A stretch of DNA of 39,229 bases from contig NZ_FOXX01000009.1 in assembly GCF_900115845.1 (NCBI RefSeq), positions 152,406 to 191,634 on the forward strand, given 5' to 3'. The notes under the pieces are model-generated. The model searched no databases, was not told the origin of the DNA, and saw nothing but the letters and a program-made list of their open reading frames with translations. The first letter of the stretch is position 1. Every line of letters begins with the position of its first letter. This document shows positions 1 to 7,979 of this stretch, piece by piece. A program made the position numbers and the translations under genes. This DNA is from Priestia endophytica DSM 13796. Lineage in GTDB: Bacteria > Bacillota > Bacilli > Bacillales > Bacillaceae_H.

Positions 1-745
1 CAAGCTGAATTGTTTTTGTCCCTGGAGCTGTTTTGAGCATCATCTCTGCTTTTCCATCTTGATCAAAATCGTATACTAAAAATTGTGTATAGTGAGCACC
101 AGCTCTAATATTTACACCTAAATCAATTCGGTACAAAAGAGTCCCATCAAGTTTGTAGCAATCTATATACACATTGCCTGTATACCCTACTTGTGAAACA
201 TCTTTTGAATTTGATGGATCCCACTTTACAAAAAACTCGTACTGTCCATCGCCGTCCACATCCCCAACGCTCGTGTCATTCGCTTCATACATATAAGATT
301 GCCCATCAGGTGTTCTTCCATCCTTTGGTTTCTTTAGCTTTAAATCGTAATATGCTTCGTTCATTGGCGTAATAACAGCACTTTTCCCTGTCCCTTTTTC
401 ATTTTTAGAAGAGGAAACATAATAGGTAGACTCTGAATTCCCCTCTCTGTCTAAAAAATTTGTACTGTCTTTTACAACCGCAATTTTCTTTCCGTTTCGA
501 TATACGTTAAAGTTCGCACCTGTTAACCCTGTTTTTGAATAGCCTGTTGCTTCCTGAGACAAAAAACGCCAGCTAAGATAAACTCCTTCTGAGGTGGAGA
601 CGGCTACTAATCCACGATCAAGCTTTTCTCCTCCATTCATTGTGTTCCCTTTCGCCTCTGCCCAAACAGGCGTTGTCATACATAATAGGGGTATAAACAG
701 TATTATGATCATTCGATTTAAAAGTGATGGTTTCTTTCTCTTCAT
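1..745 (-). CDS. Rhamnogalacturonan lyase (PL11, YesW/YesX type), 5' part only
   Basis: About 248 N-terminal codons are present; the rest lies beyond the left edge. The protein opens with a basic, hydrophobic signal peptide (about residues 1-29, ending near VWAEA), so it is secreted. Next comes the typical PL11 start: EKLDRGLVAV, then a fibronectin-like stretch with LSWRFL and FNVYRNGKKI, then the start of the beta-propeller with calcium-binding loops (DVDGDGQYEF and, near the cut, DFDQDGKAEMMLKTAPGTKT). PL11 enzymes cleave the rhamnose-galacturonate backbone of rhamnogalacturonan I by beta-elimination. The ATG at 743-745 follows a perfect AAGGAGGAG site. A cre-like box lies directly upstream. 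The neighbouring GPH transporter and GH105 gene fit a rhamnogalacturonan uptake and degradation locus. Family assignment is firm; YesW versus YesX (endo or exo action) cannot be decided from this part. Confidence 0.9.
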   Translation of the reverse strand, partial: MKRKKPSLLNRMIIILFIPLLCMTTPVWAEAKGNTMNGGEKLDRGLVAVSTSEGVYLSWRFLSQEATGYSKTGLTGANFNVYRNGKKIAVVKDSTNFLDREGNSESTYYVSSSKNEKGTGKSAVITPMNEAYYDLKLKKPKDGRTPDGQSYMYEANDTSVGDVDGDGQYEFFVKWDPSNSKDVSQVGYTGNVYIDCYKLDGTLLYRIDLGVNIRAGAHYTQFLVYDFDQDGKAEMMLKTAPGTKTIQL

Positions 746-756
746 CTTTTCTCCTC

Positions 757-772
757 CTTAAAACGCTTACAA
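757..772 (-). promoter_or_regulatory. cre-like CcpA site in the leader of the PL11 lyase
   Basis: On the minus strand the site reads TTGTAAGCGTTTTAAG. It matches the cre consensus WTGNAARCGNWWWCAN with one mismatch (A instead of C at position 14). It sits directly upstream of the Shine-Dalgarno of the lyase gene, where bound CcpA would block transcription when preferred sugars are present. Function is inferred from sequence only. Confidence 0.55.
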
Positions 773-878
773 AAAAAGAACTTCAACTCCCTTTTAATCG
801 TAACGTTCGATCAGAATAGAATTGAAGCTTTAGATAATGAACAAGTAAATTTTCCTTATAGAACGAATATAAAAGAAG

Positions 879-2435
879 CTATAGCGTTGTTTTGATGTCA
901 GGTCCTTCTTTTCGATTCTTTTTATAAGCCACATAGTTTTCATATCCAACAGGATTGTTTCCCCATGTTTTTTCATAGTCCCATCCTGTTAATTTTTCAA
1001 CTACTTCACGAGCTTCAGAAGACGCTTCTTTTTTAAGACCGCCCTTTTTCAGCCGCTGAATTTCAGCTAACAATACAACATGATTTTCTTTTGTTAATTT
1101 ATAACGATAAGAAATAAGTAAACCGCCAATAAGAAAGAGAAGCGTTCCGAAAAGCAAGATACTTGTAATTGTCTGAATAACGGACGAAGATTGAACATCT
1201 TGCCCAGAAACAAAGCCTGATAAGTCTAGTCCAACACCAACTAAGAAAACGGCCAGAGCTTGAGAAGCTTTTCTAATTAAACTCATCACACCAGCAAAGA
1301 CTCCTTCGCGGCGCTGTCCTGTTAGAGCTTCATCAATATCAGGAATAAAGGCATAGTTGTTCCATGGAATATAGTTAAGGCCTCCGCGCCCTAATCCAGC
1401 AATGCCAATCATAATAAACATAAGAAGTAAACTGTTTTCAACGTTTGTGATTCTCAATGCGGCAAATCCTAAAATGCCAACCATAAAAAAGGCAATTGCT
1501 GTCCGATAAGCAGGCGCTGGATTCAATTTAATCGTCAACGTCATCGCAATCCATACTCCTACAATCTGGAGAATGTACATAACGGTTAAGAGGTTAGAAG
1601 CAATAATAGCATCATGCATGAGAGCAAAAACAATAAAGTACGTAAATACAGCATTAAATACGTCTTGACTTAAATAGCCTCCTAAATACATTCCTAAATG
1701 ATGTCTAAATGTTTTAACACGAAGAGTTGAAAATAAATCAACGTACACTTTTTCAATTTTTTGAAGCAGCGTTTTCTTATCAATCTCTTTTTCAAGCGGA
1801 ATTTCCGATAGTGGACGCTCCCACGTATTTTTATAGAGAACAACTAACACAACAACAAAAATGGCTGTAAAAATTAATCCTGAATAAAGAAAGCTTAGCG
1901 GATCATCTTTCCCTAGCGATTCAATAAGTCGACCAGGAATAAAGGAAGCGAAAACAGCTGAAATTTGCGCTACAAACATTCTTGCGCCAGTAAGCTTTGA
2001 GCGCTTTTTATAGTCATCTGTCATTTCTGCTGCTAGGGTGTCATAGGGAATTAAAATCATTGAGTAAGCGATTTCAAAAATGATGTAGGTTAACATATAG
2101 TACCAATAGTTAAATCCATCTACCCATATTAGCGCATATATAAGCATAAGTGGAATAGCTGCTAAAATGAAAAATTTTCTTCTGCCAAATCTTCGACCAA
2201 GCTTTGTTTTATGAAAATTGTCGGTAATATAGCCCATTGCAGGAGCTGCAACAGCATCCACAACCCTTGCAACTGCAAAGATGGAGCCAGCTTGCGTTGC
2301 TGTTAATCCACAAAATGTCGTATAAAAGTACATTAACCATGCAGCAGTGAGGGCAAATGCTCCCGCTCCTACAAAATCTCCTAATCCATAAGAAAGATAG
2401 TTTACAAATTTAATTTGTCGTTGAGGTTTACTCAT
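879..2435 (-). CDS. GPH-family sugar:cation symporter (MFS_2)
   Basis: This 518-residue protein of about 12 membrane segments belongs to the glycoside-pentoside-hexuronide:cation symporter family. The opening (NYLSYGLGDFVGAGAFAL, then WLMYFYTTFCGLTATQAG) and the loop after helix 2 (DNFHKTKLGRRFGRRKFFIL) are typical. I start it at the ATG at 2433-2435, which has GGAGGAA seven bases upstream; a longer in-frame version to 2483 has no ribosome binding site. It lies between the PL11 lyase and a broken GH105 unsaturated-galacturonyl hydrolase. The likely cargo is therefore the unsaturated rhamnogalacturonan disaccharide or a related oligogalacturonide; this substrate is inferred from context only. 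It is longer than many GPH proteins (about 450 residues), with extra charged residues at the C-terminus. Confidence 0.85.
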   Translation of the reverse strand: MSKPQRQIKFVNYLSYGLGDFVGAGAFALTAAWLMYFYTTFCGLTATQAGSIFAVARVVDAVAAPAMGYITDNFHKTKLGRRFGRRKFFILAAIPLMLIYALIWVDGFNYWYYMLTYIIFEIAYSMILIPYDTLAAEMTDDYKKRSKLTGARMFVAQISAVFASFIPGRLIESLGKDDPLSFLYSGLIFTAIFVVVLVVLYKNTWERPLSEIPLEKEIDKKTLLQKIEKVYVDLFSTLRVKTFRHHLGMYLGGYLSQDVFNAVFTYFIVFALMHDAIIASNLLTVMYILQIVGVWIAMTLTIKLNPAPAYRTAIAFFMVGILGFAALRITNVENSLLLMFIMIGIAGLGRGGLNYIPWNNYAFIPDIDEALTGQRREGVFAGVMSLIRKASQALAVFLVGVGLDLSGFVSGQDVQSSSVIQTITSILLFGTLLFLIGGLLISYRYKLTKENHVVLLAEIQRLKKGGLKKEASSEAREVVEKLTGWDYEKTWGNNPVGYENYVAYKKNRKEGPDIKTTL

Positions 2436-2588
2436 CCTATTTCCTCCGTTTTCTCCAGCTTTTAAAAAGAAGCTTATAGACAAATAGCAATGTGAAACAT
2501 CATTAGTGCTTGAGAAAGTAGATTAAAAAGAGAATGAAATAAGCTTATTTTTTAGTAGGAATTCATGCTATTTTCTATCGACTATGTT

Positions 2589-3674
2589 CTAAATGTTAAA
2601 ATATAAGTATTCTACTAAACAAAGAATGGCCATAGATTGTCCATAAGGCATGCCTGTTATAGGAATCTTTTTATAAAAATCTTTTGTCATTCCCATTGCT
2701 GTTCCAGCAGAGACGTTTTGCAGCTCTCCTTTTTCATCAATATTGTGTATTACAGCTTCAACAGCCTTTAAGCCCATCTGTAAATATTTTTTATCAACAT
2801 AGCGATGACGAACAGCTTTCAATATTCCAAAAGCAAAGCCTGCTGTACAAGATGCTTCAACATATGAAGAGGAATCTAGTAACAATGTGGGCCATAATCC
2901 ATTTTCATGCTGACATTCTTCCAATGCTTCTAACTGACGATTCAACGTATTGATCAACATTTGACGAACAGGATCATTTGCTGGCATCTCTACTAAATCA
3001 AGAAACTCTGGAATGGCAATCGTAATCCAAGCATTTCCTCTTCCTCATATTGCTTCAGCAAAGTTATGATTTCCTTCAAAAGTCCATCCGTGAAACCATA
3101 AACCTGTTTTATTGTCACATAGGTATTTGATATGAATAAGAAACTGCTTTTTAGCTTCTTCAATGTATTCTCGTTTATTAAACAGCAAACCGATTTTAGC
3201 AAGTGGCAACATACTCATTATTAATGTGTCATCCTAAAGCTGCTGGTTGTTTTGGGATCCAAATACAATATGCTGAAATCCTCCATCTTTTGTACAAGGC
3301 ATATCGTGATACAACCAATCTCCCCATGTTTCTAAATAAGGCAAATAGGTTGGGTTTTTTGTTTCTTCGTAGAGATATGTGAGCGTTAACATTTGAACCA
3401 TTGTATTTACATTTTTTTCGACTGGCGGTTGTTCAAACTGCTGATCAAACCACTTTATAATCATATTTAATACGTTCTCAGTTTTTGTTAATTGATAATA
3501 TTTCATCATTCCATATAGCCCAATTCCAGCGATCCATTACCAATAATTAAAATTTTTGTTATCAATCTTTCGTCCGTCTTTAAGCAGAATTGCATATTTT
3601 CCTTCTGGATCATCTAAATTCACTAAGTTGTCGATCAACAAGCTAATGGTTTGTTCAAGTTCTTTTCTATCCAT
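2589..3674 (-). pseudogene. Unsaturated rhamnogalacturonyl hydrolase (GH105, YteR/YesR type), interrupted by three stops
   Basis: One reading frame of 361 codons runs from ATG 3672-3674 (preceded by GGGAGGGG) to a stop at 2589. It encodes a GH105 (alpha/alpha)6-barrel protein: DGGFQHIVFGSQNNQQL, then DDTLIMSMLPLAKIG, FHGWTFEG, GRGNAWITIAIPEF, YVEASCTAGFAFGIL and MPYGQSMAILCLVEYL. The frame is never shifted, but it holds three nonsense codons: TAA at 3537-3539 (codon 46), TAG at 3234-3236 (where the family has the W of WDDT) and TGA at about 3049-3051 (the W of AIWxRGNAW). GH105 enzymes remove the 4,5-unsaturated uronic acid from rhamnogalacturonan lyase products in the cytoplasm, so this step would be lost unless another copy exists. 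Length and order match intact family members, which points to recent inactivation. Confidence 0.88.
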
Positions 3675-3852
3675 TCTTCTCCCCTCCCTATAAAGCAAAC
3701 GTTTTTAAAAAATATTACCTTTCAACACAAAAACAACAAATAAACCTTTATATACTTTTGTTTATTTCTGTTATTATTTATTATTATATTTACTTTGTTT
3801 TGTTTATGTCAATAATATATTCTCTATTTTCTGATTATTTATTTTTTCACAC

Positions 3853-3895
3853 ACAAAAAAAAGGCCCTAAGCTATGAATTAAGCTTTGGGTCCTT
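3853..3895 (-). terminator. Rho-independent terminator after the small membrane gene
   Basis: On the minus strand a stem made from AAGGACCC...AGCTT and AAGCTTAGGGCCTT (arms 3882-3895 and 3861-3873, one mismatch) is followed by eight T residues at 3860-3853. It closes the transcript of the gene ending at 3914. Confidence 0.8.
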
Positions 3896-3913
3896 TCTAA
3901 CTTACATTCTATT

Positions 3914-4189
3914 TTAAACTCCAAACAAGGCTGTTCCAATGATCATATACATAATAGGAAAGAGAAATAAAAGGACATTTACTATAGCTCCAATAAAGGA
4001 AATTGCTCTTTTCCTCGTTTTATAAGCTCGTAAAGCAAAGAAAATTCCTATTGGACAAAATAGGAGGGGAAGAAAAACAGGCATTCCTTGAATTCTTTCA
4101 AGTGGAACAATGTTAAATAAGAAGTTACAAATAAGAATAAAGGGAGTAAAAAATAGAACATATGATAAGACAGTAAACGTTTTCGACAT
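3914..4189 (-). CDS. Small hypothetical membrane protein
   Basis: The product is 91 residues with three predicted hydrophobic helices (about residues 5-27, 37-53 and 62-88) and a short basic loop, RAYKTRKRA, between the second and third. The ATG follows AAGGAGC at good spacing and a clear terminator follows the gene, so it is probably expressed. The layout resembles small Bacillus membrane proteins of unknown function. No catalytic or binding motif is visible and I do not recognise the family. It shares direction with the N-acetyltransferase gene upstream, with a gap of about 100 bases. Confidence 0.65.
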   Translation of the reverse strand: MSKTFTVLSYVLFFTPFILICNFLFNIVPLERIQGMPVFLPLLFCPIGIFFALRAYKTRKRAISFIGAIVNVLLFLFPIMYMIIGTALFGV

Positions 4190-4290
4190 GTGTTTAAGCT
4201 CCTTTTTTATACAAAAATCCGTTCTTTACTTTTTGATACTCCCTTTAGACGAGCTCCACTTTCCTATAGTTTCAAGCTTTCATGCTAAAT

Positions 4291-5076
4291 TTACACTTTT
4301 TTCAATCCAAAATAGTTTTGAATCAACTTCTCGAATTCTTTCCTATTCATTTCTTTTTTCGTCATCTTTCCATCTTTCCACTCTGTAAAAGATTGTTCAG
4401 TTGCTGTTACATTTCCTTCATCAGTTAAGCGCGTTATAAGCGGTTTTTTATTAAAAGGAGACTGTGGGTGATTCACAATAATGTCTTGAACTTCGTTTAG
4501 TTTTCCAATTTCTCGAATAGACTCCCATGCATCAAAAGCATAGCCCCATTTCCAGTCCCTATCTTTATTTCTTACTTTCATTTCAAAGATATAGTTACCA
4601 TGCTCTGTTTTTATCTTGCTTACTCTAAAATCTCCGTTACTAGACTGAACTTCTTCCCCTGTTAATGGAACAGGTTTTAATGGTAAATTCCCACCAAACC
4701 CTGTATCAATTAAATATGTTTTCTCTTTATAGTTAACAAGGATAGCGACGTGCGTTTTCCCAATGTCGTTCCATTTGTTATTTTCGTTTTCATAAATAAC
4801 GCCTCGTACAAGCTTTACATCGAAGTTGTTTTCAACAAGAAATAAATAGAGGAGAGAATTCAGCTCATAGCATACTCCTCCTTCATTTCGCGTAAAAAAT
4901 TTATGTGCTAAATTTTCTTCTGTAAGTTCACTTGTTCTATTTTCAATAATACATAAATTTTCAAAAGGAAGTTCTTTTGCTAATTGAGGAAGGATTACAT
5001 GTAAATTATCAAATTCTATTTCTTCTCCTTGTGACATGCCAATCCGCTCTCGTAATAATGTATTTATCTTCTTCAT
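4291..5076 (-). CDS. nat: Arylamine N-acetyltransferase
   Basis: The 261-residue protein carries the complete NAT catalytic triad in the expected order: Cys69 in RNEGGVCYELN, His109 in GKTHVAIL and Asp124 in LIDTGFGGN. These cytoplasmic enzymes transfer acetyl from acetyl-CoA to aromatic amines and hydrazines through a cysteine thioester. The length is close to the family norm (about 250-280). The ATG follows AAGGAGG at seven bases. It stands apart from the sugar genes around it and shows no sign of sharing their regulation. Confidence 0.92.
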   Translation of the reverse strand: MKKINTLLRERIGMSQGEEIEFDNLHVILPQLAKELPFENLCIIENRTSELTEENLAHKFFTRNEGGVCYELNSLLYLFLVENNFDVKLVRGVIYENENNKWNDIGKTHVAILVNYKEKTYLIDTGFGGNLPLKPVPLTGEEVQSSNGDFRVSKIKTEHGNYIFEMKVRNKDRDWKWGYAFDAWESIREIGKLNEVQDIIVNHPQSPFNKKPLITRLTDEGNVTATEQSFTEWKDGKMTKKEMNRKEFEKLIQNYFGLKKV

Positions 5077-5172
5077 AACATTTCCTCCTTATCTTCTACA
5101 CTAAGTATGTTATGAATGGTTTTAAATCACAACAAAATAGCTCATATCTGCTCATTTGGTCAATGACAAACT

Positions 5173-5210
5173 AAAAAAGCGGCTTCACCCAATAGTGAAG
5201 CCGCTTTTTT
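5173..5210 (-). terminator. Strong bidirectional hairpin terminator
   Basis: The arms AAAAAAGCGGCTTCAC and GTGAAGCCGCTTTTTT are perfectly complementary around a short loop, with T/A runs on both sides. It can end transcripts from either side. On the minus strand it follows the DUF4064 gene and the relic reading frame. Confidence 0.9.
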
Positions 5211-5214
5211 GATG

Positions 5215-5394
5215 CTATTTCATATTTACAAAGATTTCTTTAAGAGCAGCTTGATCAACTTCAATTCGAAAAACATCAATATTATACTCTAAGAAAACTC
5301 TGTTTATTTTTGGAATAATCATTTTTTCTCTCAAAGTGAGTTCTGTAAAGGTTTCATTATGTATAATATTTTCACTTATAGTGATGTTGCTTTC
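5215..5394 (-). pseudogene. Unrecognised reading-frame remnant downstream of the DUF4064 gene
   Basis: From an in-frame TAA near 5394 to a TAG at 5215-5217, an open frame of about 59 codons reads as plausible protein (for example LTLREKMIIPKINRVF, then DVFRIEVDQAALKEIFVNMK). There is no good start: the only ATG, at 5320-5322, gives 35 residues and has no convincing Shine-Dalgarno. It ends right at the terminator. It looks like the C-terminal end of a gene whose front has been lost, but a short real gene cannot be excluded. I do not recognise the family. Confidence 0.35.
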
Positions 5395-5449
5395 TTAACT
5401 GACTCTTATTTTCCCCTTAATCTAATAGCCAACAAAATCTTAAGCTCCT

Positions 5450-5881
5450 CTAATATGTTCTACTAGTTTCTACTTTTTTTGATTTACGAACAAGTGCAAT
5501 AATTCCAGCGATTAAATAAGCAATCCCACCAAATATACCTAAAATAAATGTTGCAACTGTTCCAAGAATAGCTGTAACAATTAAAATTCCTCCTGCTAAC
5601 TTAGGTTTCTTGTTTCCTTTTAGATAAATGATAGAAACAATTCCTAATATAGCGCAAATAAGCGTCACAATAAGAATATAAAGAGCTCCATCATTAATAG
5701 TAGACGCCATCTCACTTGCACTAATGTTTGTAATATTGCTTTCATCTAGAGCTTGTTGAAAACCATTTATTACGTCTTGATTGTCTTGTGGAAGAGCAAG
5801 CACAAAACCGCTTCCTAACGAAACAACTAAAAAAAGCACAATTCCAATTACCGAAAACACAATTTCTACAACTCTACTCAT
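5450..5881 (-). CDS. DUF4064 family membrane protein
   Basis: The 143-residue protein has an N-terminal hydrophobic segment (about residues 7-30), a polar extracytoplasmic stretch with DNQDVINGFQQALDESNI, then three further hydrophobic segments (about 67-87, 94-116 and 117-131) rich in glycine and isoleucine, and a basic tail. This layout matches the DUF4064 family found widely in Bacilli, whose function is unknown. The ATG has an ideal AAGGAGGAAGAAC leader. Family assignment rests on overall pattern and is moderately sure. Confidence 0.7.
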   Translation of the reverse strand: MSRVVEIVFSVIGIVLFLVVSLGSGFVLALPQDNQDVINGFQQALDESNITNISASEMASTINDGALYILIVTLICAILGIVSIIYLKGNKKPKLAGGILIVTAILGTVATFILGIFGGIAYLIAGIIALVRKSKKVETSRTY

Positions 5882-6327
5882 GTTCTTCCTCCTTAGTCTT
5901 TTTAGATGATAAATTCATATTTCTCATATATTAAAGAAATAAAGCTCCCACAAAAACCAATTTATTCCTTAATTACATTTTAATAGTTTTTATTAAAGAG
6001 CGAAAGAGGTTCAGCATAAATTAAGTTAAAATTAAGGTAATCAGCTTTTAATTTTCATTCATGATTGCTAGGATTTAATCCTTTTTTAGCTCTTCTTAAT
6101 CATTTTATTTTCTTACCCAGTTCCTTATTACTTGGCTGTAAAAAATATAAATCCCCCTCTCTTTTTCTCATAAACGGCTAAAAGAAGAAGCCGCTTTTTT
6201 TCAAGGGTTGATAAATATCCCCCTGGTTCAACGCTTCAATCAAAGATTTCATTCCCGTTTTTATCCATAGTTAAGCTCCTTTATCGTTCTTCTTATCTTT
6301 TTTCGAGTTTACTATTCTAATATTTTA

Positions 6328-6356
6328 TTGACTTACATTTTTATTTGTCTTACAAT
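6328..6356 (+). promoter_or_regulatory. Sigma-A promoter candidate for the NRAMP-like operon
   Basis: TTGACT (6328-6333) and TACAAT (6351-6356) are separated by exactly 17 bases. If used, it would give a leader of about 250 nt before the gene at 6612. A second TTGACA at 6524-6529 is closer, but its -10 (TCTTGT) is poor. Confidence 0.55.
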
Positions 6357-6573
6357 AAATTTGATTATTCAGAATTTTTTAGGGAGGGATCTACTTTAAG
6401 GTTTATTTTGCTCTTTTTTTAAATCTAATAATTCCTAACTTATTGTTTCTCTATTATCGTTATTTCTACAATATCTACTTTAAGTCACACTAACGACTCT
6501 TCTCTTGATTGCTCTACTTTGCGTTGACATCCTCTGTATTTTTTCATCTTGTCAAAACCACTTAATTTCTGAA

Positions 6574-6589
6574 ATGAAAGCGCATCCAA
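6574..6589 (+). promoter_or_regulatory. cre-like CcpA site before the NRAMP-like operon
   Basis: ATGAAAGCGCATCCAA fits WTGNAARCGNWWWCAN with one mismatch and lies 22 bases before the start codon, downstream of both candidate promoters. That position suits carbon catabolite repression by road-block. It implies a carbon-source role for the operon, which is unusual for a metal transporter. Confidence 0.55.
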
Positions 6590-6611
6590 AAAGTGTATAA
6601 GGGGGATTTAA

Positions 6612-7913
6612 ATGAAAAACGAGTCTAACTTACAAAACGCAGGAACTGTAGTTGAAAAAAGACAGTCTTTTCTAACAAAGTTTGCTAAAACGTTTGGTCC
6701 AGGTATTTTAGCAGTTTTAACATGGCTTGGTGCAGGAGATTTAGTGACTTCTTCTGTTGCCGGAGCTTCCTATGGATACAGCTTAATGTGGATCTTAGCT
6801 ATCTCTCTTCTTCTCAGATTTCTCATTGTAAATGTTATTGCACGTTTTCAGCTTTGCAATAACGAGAATTTATCTCTCTTAGAAGGTTACGGACGAATTC
6901 ATCCTTTTTTTGCTTATTTTCTTTTAATATATGCCCTCATCATGGGTCATCTTTTTAATTCATATATGATCAAAGGAGCAGGTGAAGTGCTATCAACGCT
7001 CCTTCATATTAACCAGCCATTTTTAGGATCTGTTATTGTTGTTGTACTTATCTTACTGTTAATCGGTCGAAACATTTATAATACGATTGAGAATGTGATG
7101 AAGATTATTTTAGGGCTGATGACAGTAGCCTTTCTTATTTTGGCAGTTCAGTCATCTCCTGACTTTGGAGAAATCGTAAAAGGTACAGTGGGTTTTAGCA
7201 TTCCAAGTGATACAGGCTTACATGGCGCTTTTTTGTTAGCGGTTTCAATAGTTGGAGCTGTAGCTGGATCTATTTCTAACTTTGTGCATCCGTACTTTTT
7301 AAAAGAAAAAGGCTGGACAAAGCCGAAACACTTGAAAATTCAGCGTAATGATTTACTTTTTGCGATTGGGGTTTGTATTGTGATTAATTTGGCCATTTGG
7401 ATTATTGGAGCCGAAATTTTAAAACCAAAGGGCATTGAAGTTGAAACGATTGATGATCTTGGAACAGCCTTGCAAATGCAGCTAGGACAAACAGGTTGGC
7501 TTATTTTTTACCTTGGGGTTTTTGGCGTTTTATTTGCAAGCATTGTTGGAAAATCGACAGGATATCCAAGACTTATTACAGATGCCTACTATGTAATTAA
7601 TAAGAAACGAAAAGAAAAATATAACGGAAAATATAATAACGACCCTTTATTCAAATGGATTATGCTTTTTGTGCTCGTTACGCCAATCATTTGGTCTATC
7701 CCTGGTATGCCTGGTTTTATTACGCTTACAATTTTAGTGAATGCTTTAAACGTCGTTGGCTTCCCTGTTATTGCAATTGGTATGCTTGTCTTATCTAATA
7801 ACAAAAGTCTTATGGGAAAATATCGCAACAACTGGTTTGAAAACTTATGCCTATTTCTTGCAACAGCCTTAGCTCTTTGGTCTTCTGTCCAACTCGCAAT
7901 AGGATTCTTTTAA
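6612..7913 (+). CDS. NRAMP-family (SLC11-like) transporter lacking canonical metal-binding motifs
   Basis: The 433-residue, roughly 11-helix membrane protein has the NRAMP fold signature in helix 1 (GPGILAVLTW, then AGASYGYSLMW). Where metal-transporting NRAMPs have DPGN, this one has GAGD (residues 40-43). Where they have the helix 6 MPH motif, it has SNFVHPYF (222-229). The residues that bind manganese or iron are therefore not in place. The start ATG follows AAGGGGGATTTAA. It is 66 bases upstream of a 2-hydroxyacid dehydrogenase in the same direction and sits behind a cre-like box. B. subtilis YcsG, an NRAMP-like protein next to oxoproline genes, is a precedent for a non-metal role. I infer an organic-acid or related carbon substrate; metal or magnesium transport remains possible. 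Confidence 0.85.
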   Translation: MKNESNLQNAGTVVEKRQSFLTKFAKTFGPGILAVLTWLGAGDLVTSSVAGASYGYSLMWILAISLLLRFLIVNVIARFQLCNNENLSLLEGYGRIHPFFAYFLLIYALIMGHLFNSYMIKGAGEVLSTLLHINQPFLGSVIVVVLILLLIGRNIYNTIENVMKIILGLMTVAFLILAVQSSPDFGEIVKGTVGFSIPSDTGLHGAFLLAVSIVGAVAGSISNFVHPYFLKEKGWTKPKHLKIQRNDLLFAIGVCIVINLAIWIIGAEILKPKGIEVETIDDLGTALQMQLGQTGWLIFYLGVFGVLFASIVGKSTGYPRLITDAYYVINKKRKEKYNGKYNNDPLFKWIMLFVLVTPIIWSIPGMPGFITLTILVNALNVVGFPVIAIGMLVLSNNKSLMGKYRNNWFENLCLFLATALALWSSVQLAIGFF

Positions 7914-7979
7914 AAAAGGAGTTTAAGGATATAAAGTGGAAGTTTTAGAAGTGACAATTAAAAGAAAAGAGGAAACTTC

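Larger units (their letters stand above)
5882..6611. other. Long gene-poor interval before the NRAMP-like gene
   Basis: This 730-base AT-rich gap holds no convincing gene. On the minus strand a leader AAAGGAGCTTAACTATG near 6270 starts a reading frame that stops after ten codons; an overlapping frame of 24 codons ends near a weak hairpin at about 6177-6200, so it may be a gene remnant. On the plus strand it holds a near-consensus sigma-A promoter (6328-6356), a second possible -35 (6524-6529) and a cre-like box (6574-6589). The 12-base word ATCTACTTTAAG occurs twice, at 6389-6400 and 6473-6484. Confidence 0.5.

Noticed and set aside
3690-3710. Possible cre before the GH105 gene (AAAAACGTTTGCT on the minus strand)
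   Set aside because: It differs from the cre consensus at three or more positions.
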